Origin: Psychrobacter sp. DAB_AL43B
GTDB taxonomy: Bacteria > Pseudomonadota > Gammaproteobacteria > Pseudomonadales > Moraxellaceae
NCBI RefSeq assembly: GCF_900168255.1
Contig: NZ_LT799838.1
Location: 1,922,001-1,986,000, forward strand
DNA length: 64,000 nt
Direction: 5' to 3'
Shown: in pieces, positions 18,576 through 29,396 of the stretch
Layout of the letters: every line of letters starts with the position of its first letter
Position numbering within the stretch: the first letter of the stretch is position 1
The notes under the pieces: model-generated
What the model saw: only the letters and a program-made list of their open reading frames with translations
What the model was told of the DNA's origin: nothing
Database searches by the model: none
Translations under genes and position numbers: made by a program

Positions 18576-20471
18576 TTATAAGCCTAATGCTACTTGCGCT
18601 TTCTTCTGTTTTTTAACCGTCATTGCCAATAATTGAATGGCAGCAGGCGTCACACCGCTAATACGTCCGGCTTGGGCTAAGGTTGCAGGGCGTACTTGGG
18701 TCAGTTTTTGTACAATCTCATTGGACAAACCAGAGACTACACTATAATCAAAATCCATCGGTAGTGCCGTATTTTCTAGACGCTTCATCTGATCGATGTC
18801 TTCTTGCTGACGGTCAATATAGCCCGCATATTTAACTGATATCTCTATTTGCTCGCCTACTTGCGCGTCAACTTGTGACCCAGTAATGGCAGCAATATCA
18901 GTGAAATGTATTTGTGGACGTTTTAGCAAATCGTAAGCCGTCGATTCTTTAGAAAGTACTTCACCGGTTTGCGCGGTTAGTTGTGCCCCTAACGTATTAG
19001 CCGGTGTTGCCCACATATCTTTTAAGCGCGACGTTTCTTTACTGATCGCATCCATTTTCTCTTCATAGGCCTGCCAGCGCACATCGTCAACCAAGCCGAG
19101 CTTGCGACCTGTCTCTGTTAAGCGTTGATCAGCATTGTCTTCACGCAGCAGCAAACGATATTCAGCGCGACTGGTAAACATCCGATAAGGTTCAGTAGTG
19201 CCATGAGTAATCAAATCATCGACCAGTACACCAAGATAGGCTTCATCGCGGCGCGGTGTCCAGATATCGAACTCACTATTATTAGTGGTCACTAATGCCG
19301 CATTCGTACCTGCTAGCAAACCTTGTACGCCTGCTTCTTCATAACCCGTCGTGCCGTTGATTTGTCCGGCAAAATACAAGCGGTCAATAGATTTGGTTTC
19401 AAGCGTTGGTTTTAGGTTTTGTGGGTCAAAATAATCATATTCAATGGCATAGCCGGGACGGGTAATATGCGCGTTTTCTAGTCCTTTCATACTATGAATA
19501 AATTCTAACTGCACATCAAACGGCAAACTGGTTGAGATGCCATTTGGATATAGCTCATGCGTAGTCAGACCTTCCGGCTCAATAAATATCTGATGGCTGT
19601 CTTTATCGGCAAAGCGGTGAATCTTATCCTCAATGGAAGGACAATATCGTGGACCAATACCTTCAATTTTTCCCGAGAACATGGGCGAACGGTCTAGATT
19701 TTCACGGATGATATCATGGGTACGGGCATTGGTATGAGTGATATAGCAGTTGACCTGTTCAGGATGCATCGAAACATCACCCATATAACTCATTACTGGC
19801 AATGGCGTATCACCCGGCTGTACAGTCATCACACTAAAATCAACACTGCGTGCATCGATACGTGCTGGCGTGCCAGTTTTTAGGCGACCGACTGGAAGCT
19901 TGAGCTCACGCAAGCGGTCAGCAAGTTTAATAGACGGCGGATCCCCTGCTCGTCCACCTTTTGAGTTCTCAAGACCAATATGAATGACGCCGCCTAGGAA
20001 AGTCCCTGAGGTTAAAATAACTGTTTCCGTCTTAAAGACAATGCCGGTAGCCGTAACAACAGCAGTTGCGCGACCATTTTCAACCAAAATATCATCAGCC
20101 GCTTGTTGGAATATATCAAGGTTCGGCTGATTCTCTAACGTATTACGAATGGCTGCTTTATAAAGGATACGATCTGCCTGCGCACGCGTGGCACGAACGG
20201 CAGCGCCTTTACGGCTATTTAACACACGAAACTGAATGCCTGCTTTGTCTGTAGCCAATGCCATTGCACCGCCTAGCGCATCAATCTCACGTACCAGATG
20301 CGACTTACCGATACCGCCAATCGCTGGATTACAGCTCATCTGTCCCAGTGTCTCGATATTATGGGTCAATAGCAAAGTCTGCGCGCCCATACGTGCAGCA
20401 GCTAAAGCTGCTTCTGTACCGGCATGACCACCACCGATGACTACCACGTCGTAATTTTTTGGGTATTGCAT
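18576..20471 (-). CDS. mnmG: tRNA uridine-5-carboxymethylaminomethyl modification enzyme MnmG (GidA)
   Basis: MnmG, with MnmE (not in this window), installs the cmnm5 group on wobble uridine 34 of several tRNAs using FAD and tetrahydrofolate. The 631-residue protein matches family length. The FAD loop [21 protein letters not shown] starts at about residue 9 (quoted in part: [10 protein letters not shown], residues 13-22), and the family signatures [19 protein letters not shown] and [14 protein letters not shown] are present, with the helical MnmE-binding C terminus. GAGG five bases before the ATG supports the start. Upstream lies a 9-bp inverted repeat that may act on its transcript. Confidence 0.98.
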   Translation of the reverse strand: MQYPKNYDVVVIGGGHAGTEAALAAARMGAQTLLLTHNIETLGQMSCNPAIGGIGKSHLVREIDALGGAMALATDKAGIQFRVLNSRKGAAVRATRAQADRILYKAAIRNTLENQPNLDIFQQAADDILVENGRATAVVTATGIVFKTETVILTSGTFLGGVIHIGLENSKGGRAGDPPSIKLADRLRELKLPVGRLKTGTPARIDARSVDFSVMTVQPGDTPLPVMSYMGDVSMHPEQVNCYITHTNARTHDIIRENLDRSPMFSGKIEGIGPRYCPSIEDKIHRFADKDSHQIFIEPEGLTTHELYPNGISTSLPFDVQLEFIHSMKGLENAHITRPGYAIEYDYFDPQNLKPTLETKSIDRLYFAGQINGTTGYEEAGVQGLLAGTNAALVTTNNSEFDIWTPRRDEAYLGVLVDDLITHGTTEPYRMFTSRAEYRLLLREDNADQRLTETGRKLGLVDDVRWQAYEEKMDAISKETSRLKDMWATPANTLGAQLTAQTGEVLSKESTAYDLLKRPQIHFTDIAAITGSQVDAQVGEQIEISVKYAGYIDRQQEDIDQMKRLENTALPMDFDYSVVSGLSNEIVQKLTQVRPATLAQAGRISGVTPAAIQLLAMTVKKQKKAQVALGL

Positions 20472-20503
20472 GTATGCCTCGCTTGACGGATTGCGACTGT
20501 GCC

Positions 20504-20540
20504 ACTACAAGTAATTGATTTATTAGCAATAACTTGTAGT
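20504..20540. repeat. Inverted repeat in the mnmG upstream region
   Basis: ACTACAAGT and ACTTGTAGT form perfect 9-base arms around a 19-base loop that also contains an ATTG/CAAT pair. It starts 33 bases upstream of the mnmG start and has no T tract, so it may be an operator or leader hairpin rather than a terminator. Confidence 0.55.
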
Positions 20541-20709
20541 AGGATAAATCAGCATCGGTCGTGTTTAGAAAATTAATAGCCGGTAATTATAGCAATTTTT
20601 AAGCACTTTTTCCCGATGCTTTTAAAATAATTGCATTAGAAATAATGAGACAATACTTTATTAATGATTATCTCATTTAACTTAACTGCTTTGACTTAAC
20701 CAATCTGAT

Positions 20710-21231
20710 TTAACTAAGAGGAACGATATGATCTGAATGACCGCTGCTAAGCATATGGTGGCTGCCATAACCTTCTGGATTAATCTGCAAATACGCATTC
20801 ATCTGGCCAATTGCATCACCATCATTACTGGCCAAAATCTGCTCTTTAATCAACTCAACCGGCGGCAGTAGCAAGTTTTTTAGCAAGGCTAAACGCTGAT
20901 CGTTATCGCCTTTATTGACGACCATCTCGATGAGCTGACGCGCATCAATAGGTAAATCTGGCGTGTTTTGTGCCAGTAATACCAAATGATAAGCACCGGC
21001 TGCATCTTGATCGGCAACGATGCGCTGCTCAATGGCAATATAAGTCGCTTCAGTTGCACCGCCTGCTACGCTTAATTGATGGATACATTTGAGTGCTGAA
21101 TGTGGCTCGTTACCTGCGATATCAATCAAACGTATCGATTCATTTTTTAGGTGCTCACGGCGTTTTTCGATAGCCGCTTGCTCGGCAGCTTCTGCTGCAT
21201 TAACTTGTTGCTCTATTGGTTGATTAGTCAT
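20710..21231 (-). CDS. Hypothetical protein, soluble, helical
   Basis: Family not recognised. The 173-residue product has no signal peptide or membrane helix. Its first 30 residues are a charged helix rich in Ala and Glu (AAEAAEQAAIEKRREHLKNE), likely a coiled coil, followed by alternating helical stretches rich in Leu and Asp that resemble a helical-repeat fold. An AGAG-rich site before the ATG supports the start. It lies between grxD and mnmG on the same strand; a strong terminator after grxD separates it from that gene. Nothing points to a function. Confidence 0.7.
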   Translation of the reverse strand: MTNQPIEQQVNAAEAAEQAAIEKRREHLKNESIRLIDIAGNEPHSALKCIHQLSVAGGATEATYIAIEQRIVADQDAAGAYHLVLLAQNTPDLPIDARQLIEMVVNKGDNDQRLALLKNLLLPPVELIKEQILASNDGDAIGQMNAYLQINPEGYGSHHMLSSGHSDHIVPLS

Positions 21232-21310
21232 AATAATACTCTCTTATCATTAATATTTTGATCATACTGAATCTTGAGTCATATATGGGGTCAAAACTGA
21301 CAAAAACAAT

Positions 21311-21350
21311 AAAAGCCCGAGCAACCATTTAAGGACTTGCTCGGGCTTTT
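21311..21350. terminator. Rho-independent terminator after grxD
   Basis: AAAAGCCCGAGCAA pairs perfectly with TTGCTCGGGCTTTT (14 bp) around a 12-base loop. It lies 57 bases beyond the grxD stop on the minus strand. Confidence 0.92.
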
Positions 21351-21406
21351 AGGGATAATACTCATCAGCTTAATGATAAAAAAGCTTAAGGAGTTGTTTC
21401 TATCGA

Positions 21407-21757
21407 TTATGCCGCTGGGCTATTTTCTTCGACCAAAGGCTTTAATTCGCCTGATTGATACATTTGTAAAATAATGTCTGAGCCACCCATCAATTCACCG
21501 TCAATCCACAACTGTGGAAAGGTTGGCCAATTAGCGATTTTAGGTAAAGTGGCACGGATTTCTGGATTTTCTAAAATATTTACAAAGGCAAACGGACGAC
21601 CGATTTGGGTAAGAACCTCAATCGATTTCGCAGAAAAACCACACTGCGGAAACTGCGGTGTGCCTTTCATATAAAGAATCACTTTATTGTCTTTGATTTG
21701 ATCACGAATCAGCTGTTCAACATCGTTTGCAGCAGTATTGGGGGTTTGCTCACTCAT
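21407..21757 (-). CDS. grxD: Monothiol glutaredoxin (Grx4 type)
   Basis: A 116-residue monothiol glutaredoxin with the CGFS active site at residues 39-42 (PQCGFSAKSIEVL) and the glutathione-binding NWPTFPQLWIDGELMGGSDI segment. Such proteins bind a [2Fe-2S] cluster between two subunits with glutathione and deliver it to client proteins. Length matches E. coli GrxD (115). AGGAG six bases before the ATG fixes the start, and a strong terminator follows, so it is probably monocistronic. Confidence 0.96.
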   Translation of the reverse strand: MSEQTPNTAANDVEQLIRDQIKDNKVILYMKGTPQFPQCGFSAKSIEVLTQIGRPFAFVNILENPEIRATLPKIANWPTFPQLWIDGELMGGSDIILQMYQSGELKPLVEENSPAA

Positions 21758-21918
21758 AAAAGCTCCTATTGATAAAGCAGTGTATTGAAAATAGTTACTT
21801 AATTTGCCAAATCATTAATGATAGACCATTAACTTCAGCATGTAAGGTGTTTGGTACATGGGGCGATTATTGCCAAATTACAAGCATGTTTAACATATGG
21901 CATTTCTACCAACCATGA

Positions 21919-21937
21919 TTAATCGTTTAACGATTAA
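21919..21937. repeat. Short perfect palindrome downstream of ispF
   Basis: TTAATCGTT and AACGATTAA, nine bases each, flank one base. It lies just after the ispF stop on the minus strand. No T tract follows, so it may stabilise the 3' end rather than terminate, or bind a protein. Confidence 0.5.
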
Positions 21938-21955
21938 AGGTTTAACGACTAAGCA

Positions 21956-22447
21956 TCAAACATTAGGTACCAATAATACCACGGCATTGGCCATAATGCC
22001 CTCTTGCCGACCAGTAAAGCCCAGTTTTTCAGTGGTCGTCGCCTTCACGCTAATATTACTCACATCAGTTTGCAAGTCGCTGGCAATATTATCACGCATG
22101 GCTTGATTATACGGCGCCAGTTTTGGACGCTCGCACATCACTGTGATATCTGCATTGCCCAAAGTATAACCGGCAGCTAAAACTTTACCATACACATAAC
22201 GGAGTAGTACCCGTGAATCAAGTCCGGCATGCGCCATATCGGTATCTGGAAAATGCTGCCCAATATCACCAAGCGCCAGCGCACCGAGCAGCGCATCAGC
22301 AAGCGCGTGTAATACCACATCGCCATCAGAGTGCGCTAGCAAACTATGGGTATGCTCTATCGGCACACCCGCTAGTATCACATATTGCTGCTGTTGACCA
22401 TTATTATGAAACGCATGGACGTCAATACCTTGACCAATTTTTATCAT
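21956..22447 (-). CDS. ispF: 2-C-methyl-D-erythritol 2,4-cyclodiphosphate synthase
   Basis: IspF makes the cyclic diphosphate intermediate of the MEP isoprenoid pathway as a trimer with a zinc and a divalent ion per active site. The 163-residue protein shows GQGIDVHAF with metal ligands Asp9 and His11, [21 protein letters not shown] with the third ligand His47, and the C-terminal [17 protein letters not shown] motif. Length fits the family. Often ispD is adjacent; it is not here. GGGA six bases before the ATG supports the start. The gene is divergent from mnmA. Confidence 0.97.
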   Translation of the reverse strand: MIKIGQGIDVHAFHNNGQQQQYVILAGVPIEHTHSLLAHSDGDVVLHALADALLGALALGDIGQHFPDTDMAHAGLDSRVLLRYVYGKVLAAGYTLGNADITVMCERPKLAPYNQAMRDNIASDLQTDVSNISVKATTTEKLGFTGRQEGIMANAVVLLVPNV

Positions 22448-22710
22448 TATTTTCCCAAATAAGTTAAGGGTGATTAGAATAATTTAAAATCATTATCTGA
22501 ATTTTTAAAGCTATTTTACTAGCAGTAAGATGCCATAGGTCGCCACCAGTTTCAATTAGCTGGTATAATATGACGCTTATTTTATCATAATACCAAATCC
22601 AAAAGATAAACCGGCACTGTCAACTTGCCAAGCCTACCAATCATAGTCATTGCCGTAGTCTTCAGTGCCATTATAAACTTTGGACAAAGTATAAATAGTT
22701 GAGCCGCTCT

Positions 22711-23937
22711 ATGTCAGCCATGCCAAATACCTCAAATACACCAGTTTCTGATTCTTTTAGCGTCCATCGCCCTTTAACGCTTGCCGATATTGACCATCCT
22801 AGCACTAAGCATGTGATTGTTGGTATGTCAGGCGGCGTTGACTCTTCTGTGTCTGCTGTTTTACTTCAGAAAGCGGGCTTTAAGGTAGAAGGTCTGTTTA
22901 TGAAGAACTGGGAAGAAGATGACGGCACTGAATACTGTACGGCGATGGATGATTTGGCGGACGCGCAAGCGGTCTGTGACAAAATCGGTATTAAGCTGCA
23001 TACGGCTAACTTTGCGATGGAATATTGGGATCGCGTTTTTGAGCATTTTTTAGCCGAATATAAAGCCGGTCGTACGCCCAATCCAGATATTTTATGCAAT
23101 AAAGAGATTAAGTTCAAAGCATTTTTAGATTATGCCTTGACCCTAGGCGCTGATTATATCGCTACCGGTCACTATACCCGCCGCAGTATTAATTATACGA
23201 ATGCTAATGGCGAAACAGTGGCACAGCTCTTACGTGGACTGGATAGTAACAAAGACCAAAGTTACTTCTTGCATGCTGTTGGTGGCGACAAACTTGCCAA
23301 AACACTATTTCCTGTGGGCGAGCTTGAAAAACCAGTGGTTCGTCAAATCGCTGAAGAACATGACCTAATTACCGCCAATAAAAAAGACTCCACCGGTATT
23401 TGCTTTATTGGTGAGCGCCGCTTTAAAGACTTCTTACAACAGTACTTGCCGGCGCAAAAAGGCGACATTGTCACTGACGATGGCTTCACTATCGGTACTC
23501 ACGACGGCCTGATGTATTACACCTTAGGTCAGCGTGGCGGTATCGGTATCGGTGGTGTTAAAGACCGTGTTGAGGCACCGTGGTTTGTGCTTGCAAAAGA
23601 CTTAGATAAAAACCGTCTAATAGTCGGTCAAGGTCATGAGCATCCGATGATGCTGAGCAATGAGCTGCAAGCTTATAAGCTTGATTGGGTCGATAGTTTG
23701 CCACCTGTGGATATTTTCAGCTCAGATGGCTTACGCTGTATGGCAAAATCTCGCTATCGCCAGCCTGACCAAGCCTGTCGAGTGTTTGCGATAAATGCTG
23801 ATGGTAGTGAGGTGCGTGTGGTGTTTGATGAACCACAGCGTGCGGTCACTCCCGGTCAATCAGCGGTATTTTATATTGACGAGGTTTGTTTAGGCGGCGG
23901 CGTGATTGCTTCTATTGATGCGCCTTGTGGGTTTTAG
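22711..23937 (+). CDS. mnmA: tRNA-specific 2-thiouridylase
   Basis: MnmA thiolates C2 of wobble uridine 34 in tRNAs for Lys, Glu and Gln, using ATP and sulfur relayed from IscS. The PP-loop [13 protein letters not shown] lies at about residues 38-50. Catalytic Cys129 (in [12 protein letters not shown]) and Cys231 (in [12 protein letters not shown]) are both present. The protein is about 408 residues, longer than E. coli MnmA (368) because of an N-terminal tail of about 30 residues. ATG 22711 is chosen over an in-frame TTG at 22699; a further ATG at 22720 is possible. In many relatives hflD and purB follow; here hflD is missing and purB comes 1.7 kb later. Confidence 0.96.
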   Translation: MSAMPNTSNTPVSDSFSVHRPLTLADIDHPSTKHVIVGMSGGVDSSVSAVLLQKAGFKVEGLFMKNWEEDDGTEYCTAMDDLADAQAVCDKIGIKLHTANFAMEYWDRVFEHFLAEYKAGRTPNPDILCNKEIKFKAFLDYALTLGADYIATGHYTRRSINYTNANGETVAQLLRGLDSNKDQSYFLHAVGGDKLAKTLFPVGELEKPVVRQIAEEHDLITANKKDSTGICFIGERRFKDFLQQYLPAQKGDIVTDDGFTIGTHDGLMYYTLGQRGGIGIGGVKDRVEAPWFVLAKDLDKNRLIVGQGHEHPMMLSNELQAYKLDWVDSLPPVDIFSSDGLRCMAKSRYRQPDQACRVFAINADGSEVRVVFDEPQRAVTPGQSAVFYIDEVCLGGGVIASIDAPCGF

Positions 23938-23961
23938 AAGACCCACGGCACCTTGATTAAA

Positions 23962-24168
23962 ATGCTTATCTTTATCGTTACTATTTGGCTCTCAACGCTA
24001 ATATTGCTACTACTTGGAATCTCCAAATTAGCTAAGAAGCGAGAGCCTAATTACTCATTCAAGAAACGCAACTTCTTACTAGCAGCTCTGGTGATTCAAG
24101 TTATCTGCTCATTCGCTTTTATAGCAATTTTTATATCAGCAGTTTTTGATACAGCTGCTTCCGTTTAA
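23962..24168 (+). CDS. Small two-helix membrane protein, 68 residues
   Basis: Family unknown. The product has two hydrophobic segments (LIFIVTIWLSTLILLLLGI near the start and the last 30 residues, LAALVIQVICSFAFIAIFIS) joined by a basic loop (KLAKKREPNYSFKKRN), so both ends should face the periplasm by the positive-inside rule. It begins 24 bases after the mnmA stop and could be cotranscribed with it, but no good ribosome binding site is seen at the ATG or the TTG nine bases before it. The hydrophobic pattern argues for a real gene; confidence is moderate. Confidence 0.5.
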   Translation: MLIFIVTIWLSTLILLLLGISKLAKKREPNYSFKKRNFLLAALVIQVICSFAFIAIFISAVFDTAASV

Positions 24169-24177
24169 CTTTGATAA

Positions 24178-24951
24178 TTATTCGATTACCTCATAAATAT
24201 TATAAGTTAACTGAGCCACGGGCTGAAGCTCTGAGGTAAATTGATAAAAACGGATATCATAGCTTCCCGGAGTCCAACCATCATAGGGTTTAAAACTTAC
24301 CCAATTCTGATTACTGTTGGCGACAATATTCTTTTTCTCAAATAACAACACTTGCCCTGTTTGATTATTGACCCATTTTACAAATACAAAAGGGCTAGTA
24401 GGGACTTTACCATCTGTGTCCAAATGCACAAATAGCTTAGTATCTTTATTTAAAGTTGAAGTATCTAAAGAATTTGAAGGCATTACTGGACTTAAAGATA
24501 ATTTGACATTACCTACTAATGGCTGATTATCATTTGATTCGTATAGTTCTTCGACAGCTCGCTGGGCAAAGCGTCTTTTATCTGAGATAACATCACTGGA
24601 GCCTTTTGTCATAAATTTATCAACGTACTGCCCTAGAATATAATCCGGCATGTCATTAACGATGTTTAAAGCTTGCTGCTGTGAATAATCGTTAATAGAG
24701 GAAGATGGTACCTTTGTATTTGGAACAGCTGGTAATGCTCCTGCGTCTGTATTATTTGCGCAACTCTCTAACGCCACTAAAGTATTATTTGCTTGATTAG
24801 AACCATCTTGATTATTTGTATTTATAGGGATGTGCTGTTTTGTCTGCATAACCCGATCTATTTGCTGTTTGCTCATAAACAAATAAGTACTTAAAATACC
24901 AAATAAAAAGGCAACAAGAACAGATGAGATAAATAAGGTTTTATCTTTCAT
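24178..24951 (-). CDS. Hypothetical membrane-anchored periplasmic protein
   Basis: Family not recognised. The 257-residue product starts with a signal anchor (LFISSVLVAFLFGILSTYLF, residues 5-24), continues with a polar Asn/Gln-rich region and ends with a beta-rich domain (about residues 150-257), with strands such as LFVHLDTDG, FVFVKWVNN and PGSYDIRFYQF. That end resembles small Ig-like sandwich domains such as DUF2914, a resemblance only. It lies antisense to mnmA and purB, together with a lipoprotein gene upstream, in the place where hflD is expected. Local sequence is AT-rich, which would suit acquired DNA. Confidence 0.65.
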   Translation of the reverse strand: MKDKTLFISSVLVAFLFGILSTYLFMSKQQIDRVMQTKQHIPINTNNQDGSNQANNTLVALESCANNTDAGALPAVPNTKVPSSSINDYSQQQALNIVNDMPDYILGQYVDKFMTKGSSDVISDKRRFAQRAVEELYESNDNQPLVGNVKLSLSPVMPSNSLDTSTLNKDTKLFVHLDTDGKVPTSPFVFVKWVNNQTGQVLLFEKKNIVANSNQNWVSFKPYDGWTPGSYDIRFYQFTSELQPVAQLTYNIYEVIE

Positions 24952-24983
24952 AAGGTACTTTATTTACTTATAAACCTATTTAT

Positions 24984-25020
24984 AAAAAAAGGTATTGACT
25001 GCTTATATAGCCAACACCTT
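24984..25020 (-). terminator. Probable terminator of the lipoprotein gene
   Basis: On the minus strand a 12-bp stem (AAGGTGTTGGCT with AGTCAATACCTT, two G-U wobbles) is followed by a run of seven T. It lies 70-100 bases after the stop at 25089. Confidence 0.7.
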
Positions 25021-25088
25021 ATATATCAAATATTTATTTGATAATGTGATGATAAAAAACTACCAAAATATTTTATTCAATGACTATA

Positions 25089-25430
25089 TTAAGGGCACTT
25101 TAATACAAATTTTCCAATATTTGTACCTTTTAAATATGTACTGTTAGAAGAACTGAATCCACCAATCTTACCATCTAGTGTCATTGTATTGCCATTACAA
25201 CCAATTACCATGTTTGCATCAGCATTTTTATCTTCAAATCTACAGCTATCTTTGACAAGACCGGTGATAGTTGTACCTGATACGTTACAAGGTTTTTTAG
25301 TGGTGATATCAGTTTGGGTAGGTGGCGTCGTATTCGAACCAGTATAAGAACCACTACTATCAGAGTCACCGCCACAAGCGGTTAGGCTCAGTGCTGCACC
25401 TAATAAAAATACACCCATTAATTTATTCAT
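25089..25430 (-). CDS. Hypothetical lipoprotein
   Basis: Family unknown. The 113-residue product has a classic lipoprotein signal (MNKLMGVFLLGAALSLTACGG) with the acylated cysteine at residue 19, a Ser/Thr/Gly-rich linker, and a short domain with four further cysteines (KPCNV, DSCRF, IGCNG and the C-terminal KCP) that could form two disulfides. It should be anchored in the outer or inner membrane; the Gly-Gly-Asp after the cysteine leaves the sorting open. It is upstream of, and on the same strand as, the membrane-anchored protein at 24178, with a probable terminator between them. Confidence 0.7.
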   Translation of the reverse strand: MNKLMGVFLLGAALSLTACGGDSDSSGSYTGSNTTPPTQTDITTKKPCNVSGTTITGLVKDSCRFEDKNADANMVIGCNGNTMTLDGKIGGFSSSNSTYLKGTNIGKFVLKCP

Positions 25431-25640
25431 TATTAAGCCTTATTTAAATTATTTTTGCAATATATCACTCTCTTTTTATTAAGTAAACATTATTTCGCTA
25501 ATGTAACGATTTTTGCCCTAGTTTTATGTGCAATCAGGTTATAATTAGGTTATTAATGAAAATAAAGCTATTAATCCTTTATACTTATACATTTTCTGCT
25601 TTTGCGCTTTATAGCGCTATTTTTTTTAATAACCATTTGA

Positions 25641-27041
<1,401 letters not shown>

Positions 27042-27086
27042 TCATTAGCTATTAATAACAGTTTACAAAAAAGACAAGCGTGCAAC

Positions 27087-27725
27087 ATGCTGCGAAACTT
27101 TAAATCGGTAGTTGTCAGTACTATGGCGGTGTTAATCGTTATGGTACTGGCAAGTATTGAGCCTCTAGAATGGTCAAGCTACCTGTTGCATCAGTTTGGC
27201 ACACTGCTTTTTCTAGCATTAATGCTGGGCGCTTATCGTTACGGGTATATTAGCTCGCGCTCCTACGCACTTGCTTCAATCTTTCTCTTTATTCACATTA
27301 TAGGGGCACGCTATTTATACTCGTATGTACCTTATGATGCTTGGACGCAGCAGCTATTTGGTATAAGCCTAAACGAGTTATTTGGTTGGCAGCGGAATAT
27401 GTACGACAGGCTCGTGCATTTTAGCTACGGGCTTTTGCTATTTTTTGCGATGATTGAGAGTTCAAAGTCTATATTTAAGGTTCAATCAACGAAGCTATTA
27501 GTAGCGATTGCACTTATGGTTAATATGTCGTCAAGCCTACTTTATGAGCTACTAGAATGGGGTATTGCGACAACTTTATCACCAGAAGCCGCGGAAGCTT
27601 ATAATGGTCAGCAAGGGGATGTTTGGGATGCCCACAAAGATATGGCTTTAGCACTACTCGGTGGGCTGATTGCGGCAGCTATTACTCTATTTCAAACTCG
27701 TAAACGACCTATAATCAAGTTATAA
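27087..27725 (+). CDS. YjdF-like (DUF2238) inner membrane protein
   Basis: A 212-residue integral membrane protein with about six hydrophobic segments. The pattern (FGTLLFLALMLGAYRYGYISSRSY, here split: HQFGTLLFLALMLG then YGYISSRSY; YDRLVHFSYGLLLFF; LLYELLEWGIA; GQQGDVWDAHKDMALALLGG) is that of the DUF2238/YjdF family. The conserved acidic and histidine residues in the last two motifs suggest a metal or substrate site, but no biochemical role is known to me. It follows purB by 45 bases on the same strand, and its stop lies two bases from the stop of the convergent small lipoprotein. Confidence 0.8.
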   Translation: MLRNFKSVVVSTMAVLIVMVLASIEPLEWSSYLLHQFGTLLFLALMLGAYRYGYISSRSYALASIFLFIHIIGARYLYSYVPYDAWTQQLFGISLNELFGWQRNMYDRLVHFSYGLLLFFAMIESSKSIFKVQSTKLLVAIALMVNMSSSLLYELLEWGIATTLSPEAAEAYNGQQGDVWDAHKDMALALLGGLIAAAITLFQTRKRPIIKL

Positions 27726-27726
27726 A

Positions 27727-27912
27727 TTAATCGTCTTTTTTGTCATCATCACTGTCGCCCGGTATGATGGCTTTGGTAACAGCGACAGTGCCTTTGACCA
27801 CGCCTTTGGTGGTTTTATAGGCGACTTTTACAGGTACGGTAACAATTTTATGTACGCAGGCTTGTAGCAAAAACACGCTGGCGATGATGACGATAAAATG
27901 CAGTTTTTTCAT
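27727..27912 (-). CDS. Small lipoprotein, 61 residues
   Basis: The product has a lipoprotein signal (MKKLHFIVIIASVFLLQACV), acylated Cys19, then a Val/Lys/Thr-rich stretch with a loose repeat (VAYKTTKGVVKGTVAVTKA) and an acidic tail (DSDDDKKDD). Similar short lipoproteins with this KxxxGxVKGT pattern occur in Acinetobacter and Psychrobacter, but their function is not known to me. AGGA and a short spacer before the ATG support it. It faces away from roxA across a spacer that holds an 18-bp tandem repeat. Confidence 0.75.
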   Translation of the reverse strand: MKKLHFIVIIASVFLLQACVHKIVTVPVKVAYKTTKGVVKGTVAVTKAIIPGDSDDDKKDD

Positions 27913-27943
27913 AAGTTTCCTAGGATTAACGAGATATTCTGAC

Positions 27944-27988
27944 GATAAGCATCAGTTAAGCGATGGTCATCAGTTAGGTGATAATCAT
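27944..27988. repeat. Imperfect 18-bp tandem repeat before roxA
   Basis: Two adjacent 18-base copies share GAT-NNN-CATCAGTTA, followed by a partial third copy starting GATAATCAT. It lies in the divergent spacer between the small lipoprotein gene and roxA. Confidence 0.6.
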
Positions 27989-28061
27989 AAACCAATAAAC
28001 TCTGCCTATAAAGCAATCCTTATTATTAATCACCTGCCCCTTTCAAAATACGGAACTATCA

Positions 28062-29234
28062 ATGACCTCTATACCTCTTTGTTTACCCGACTCTATTACT
28101 CCAGAGCAATTTTTAGCAGAATACTGGCAAAAAAAACCACTTTTAATTAAGCAAGGTTTACCACAATTAATTGGTATGTTTGAGCCGGATGACATGCTTG
28201 GTTTGGCGTTAGAAGAAGATGCCACAGCGCGTCTGCTTACTCAAGATACTGTTAAACAAACAAATCAGCCGCAATGGCAACTTAAGAAAAGTCCATTGAC
28301 GGAAGCAGATTTTGATAATCTGCCAGAACAATGGACAGTATTGGTACAAAATCTTGAGCAATGGTCACCTGAGCTTGGCCAATTGTGGCAAGCATTTGAC
28401 TTTATACCACAATGGCAGCGCGATGATATTATGGTTTCCTATGCGCCAAAAGGCGGCTCAGTTGGCAAACACTATGATGATTACGATGTTTTTTTAGCGC
28501 AAGGTTATGGTCAGCGCCGTTGGCAACTGGGCAAGTTTTGCGATAAAGATACTGAGTTTGTCGCTGATGAGCCCATTCGATTGTTTGATGATATGGGCGA
28601 GATTATTTTTGATGAGATATTGGAGGCCGGTGATGTACTTTATGTGCCACCAAAGCTGTCACATTTTGGTGTTGCCCAAGAGGATTGTCTAACCTTCTCA
28701 TTTGGCTGTCGCCGTCCGAATTTAATGCAAATTATCGATAGCTTAGCCGATATCGCCACCAACGACAGCGCTTTATTTATACCGATGTTATTGCCACAAG
28801 CTGTGCAAGCGTCAGGTGAATTAAAGACTGATAGTATTGATGCTATCAAAGCTCAGCTATTGCAAATGCTACAATCTGAGCGCGGTGATCATATTATTCG
28901 CCAAGCAGTATCTGAAGTGGTCAGTAAACGTCAATATGATGCGCTAGTACCTGAAGAAACCATGAATACTGACGAGATGATAGCTGCATTGGCAACCGGT
29001 GCTACATTACAAGCCGATTATAGCAATCGCTTGTTATATACCCAAGTGCATAATGACATCGTTTTATATGCCAATGGGCAGCGCCTAGATGATTTGCATG
29101 TAAACTCAATAGCACTACTCGTACGCTTATCTAATGGCGAGTATTTAACGCTTGATGATATGGAAGGGATTAACCCTGATGAAGTGATGGAGTGGTTAGA
29201 AAACGGTTGGGTGTGGCTGAATTACCCAGAATAA
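28062..29234 (+). CDS. roxA: JmjC-type ribosomal protein L16 arginine hydroxylase (YcfD/RoxA)
   Basis: RoxA is a 2-oxoglutarate/Fe(II) oxygenase that hydroxylates an arginine of ribosomal protein L16. The 390-residue protein has the start FLAEYWQKKPLLIKQGLPQL, the iron-binding His-x-Asp in GKHYDDYDVFLAQGYGQRRW and the distal His in VPPKLSHFGVAQ of the cupin barrel, followed by the dimerisation region and a C-terminal winged-helix part. Length matches E. coli YcfD (373). In enterobacteria the gene is close to purB, as here. It ends convergently with guaD. Confidence 0.93.
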   Translation: MTSIPLCLPDSITPEQFLAEYWQKKPLLIKQGLPQLIGMFEPDDMLGLALEEDATARLLTQDTVKQTNQPQWQLKKSPLTEADFDNLPEQWTVLVQNLEQWSPELGQLWQAFDFIPQWQRDDIMVSYAPKGGSVGKHYDDYDVFLAQGYGQRRWQLGKFCDKDTEFVADEPIRLFDDMGEIIFDEILEAGDVLYVPPKLSHFGVAQEDCLTFSFGCRRPNLMQIIDSLADIATNDSALFIPMLLPQAVQASGELKTDSIDAIKAQLLQMLQSERGDHIIRQAVSEVVSKRQYDALVPEETMNTDEMIAALATGATLQADYSNRLLYTQVHNDIVLYANGQRLDDLHVNSIALLVRLSNGEYLTLDDMEGINPDEVMEWLENGWVWLNYPE

Positions 29235-29280
29235 TACGATAGCTATAATTACTAACTCATTCTTAATGAGTTTTATAATA

Positions 29281-29342
29281 GAAAAGACGATCAGCATTTA
29301 TATCATTAAGACTTAAAAATCTTAGTAAATAAATGCTGATCG
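29281..29342 (-). terminator. Terminator of guaD
   Basis: CGATCAGCATTTAT and ATAAATGCTGATCG, 14 bases each, pair perfectly, with a smaller hairpin inside the loop. Read on the minus strand the stem is followed by TCTTTTC. It lies 55-110 bases after the guaD stop; no T tract follows on the plus strand. Confidence 0.7.
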
Positions 29343-29396
29343 CTATCTGATGCTTTCTGTTCGTTGATAAAAAATCAAACTATCGCTCAAAATCTC

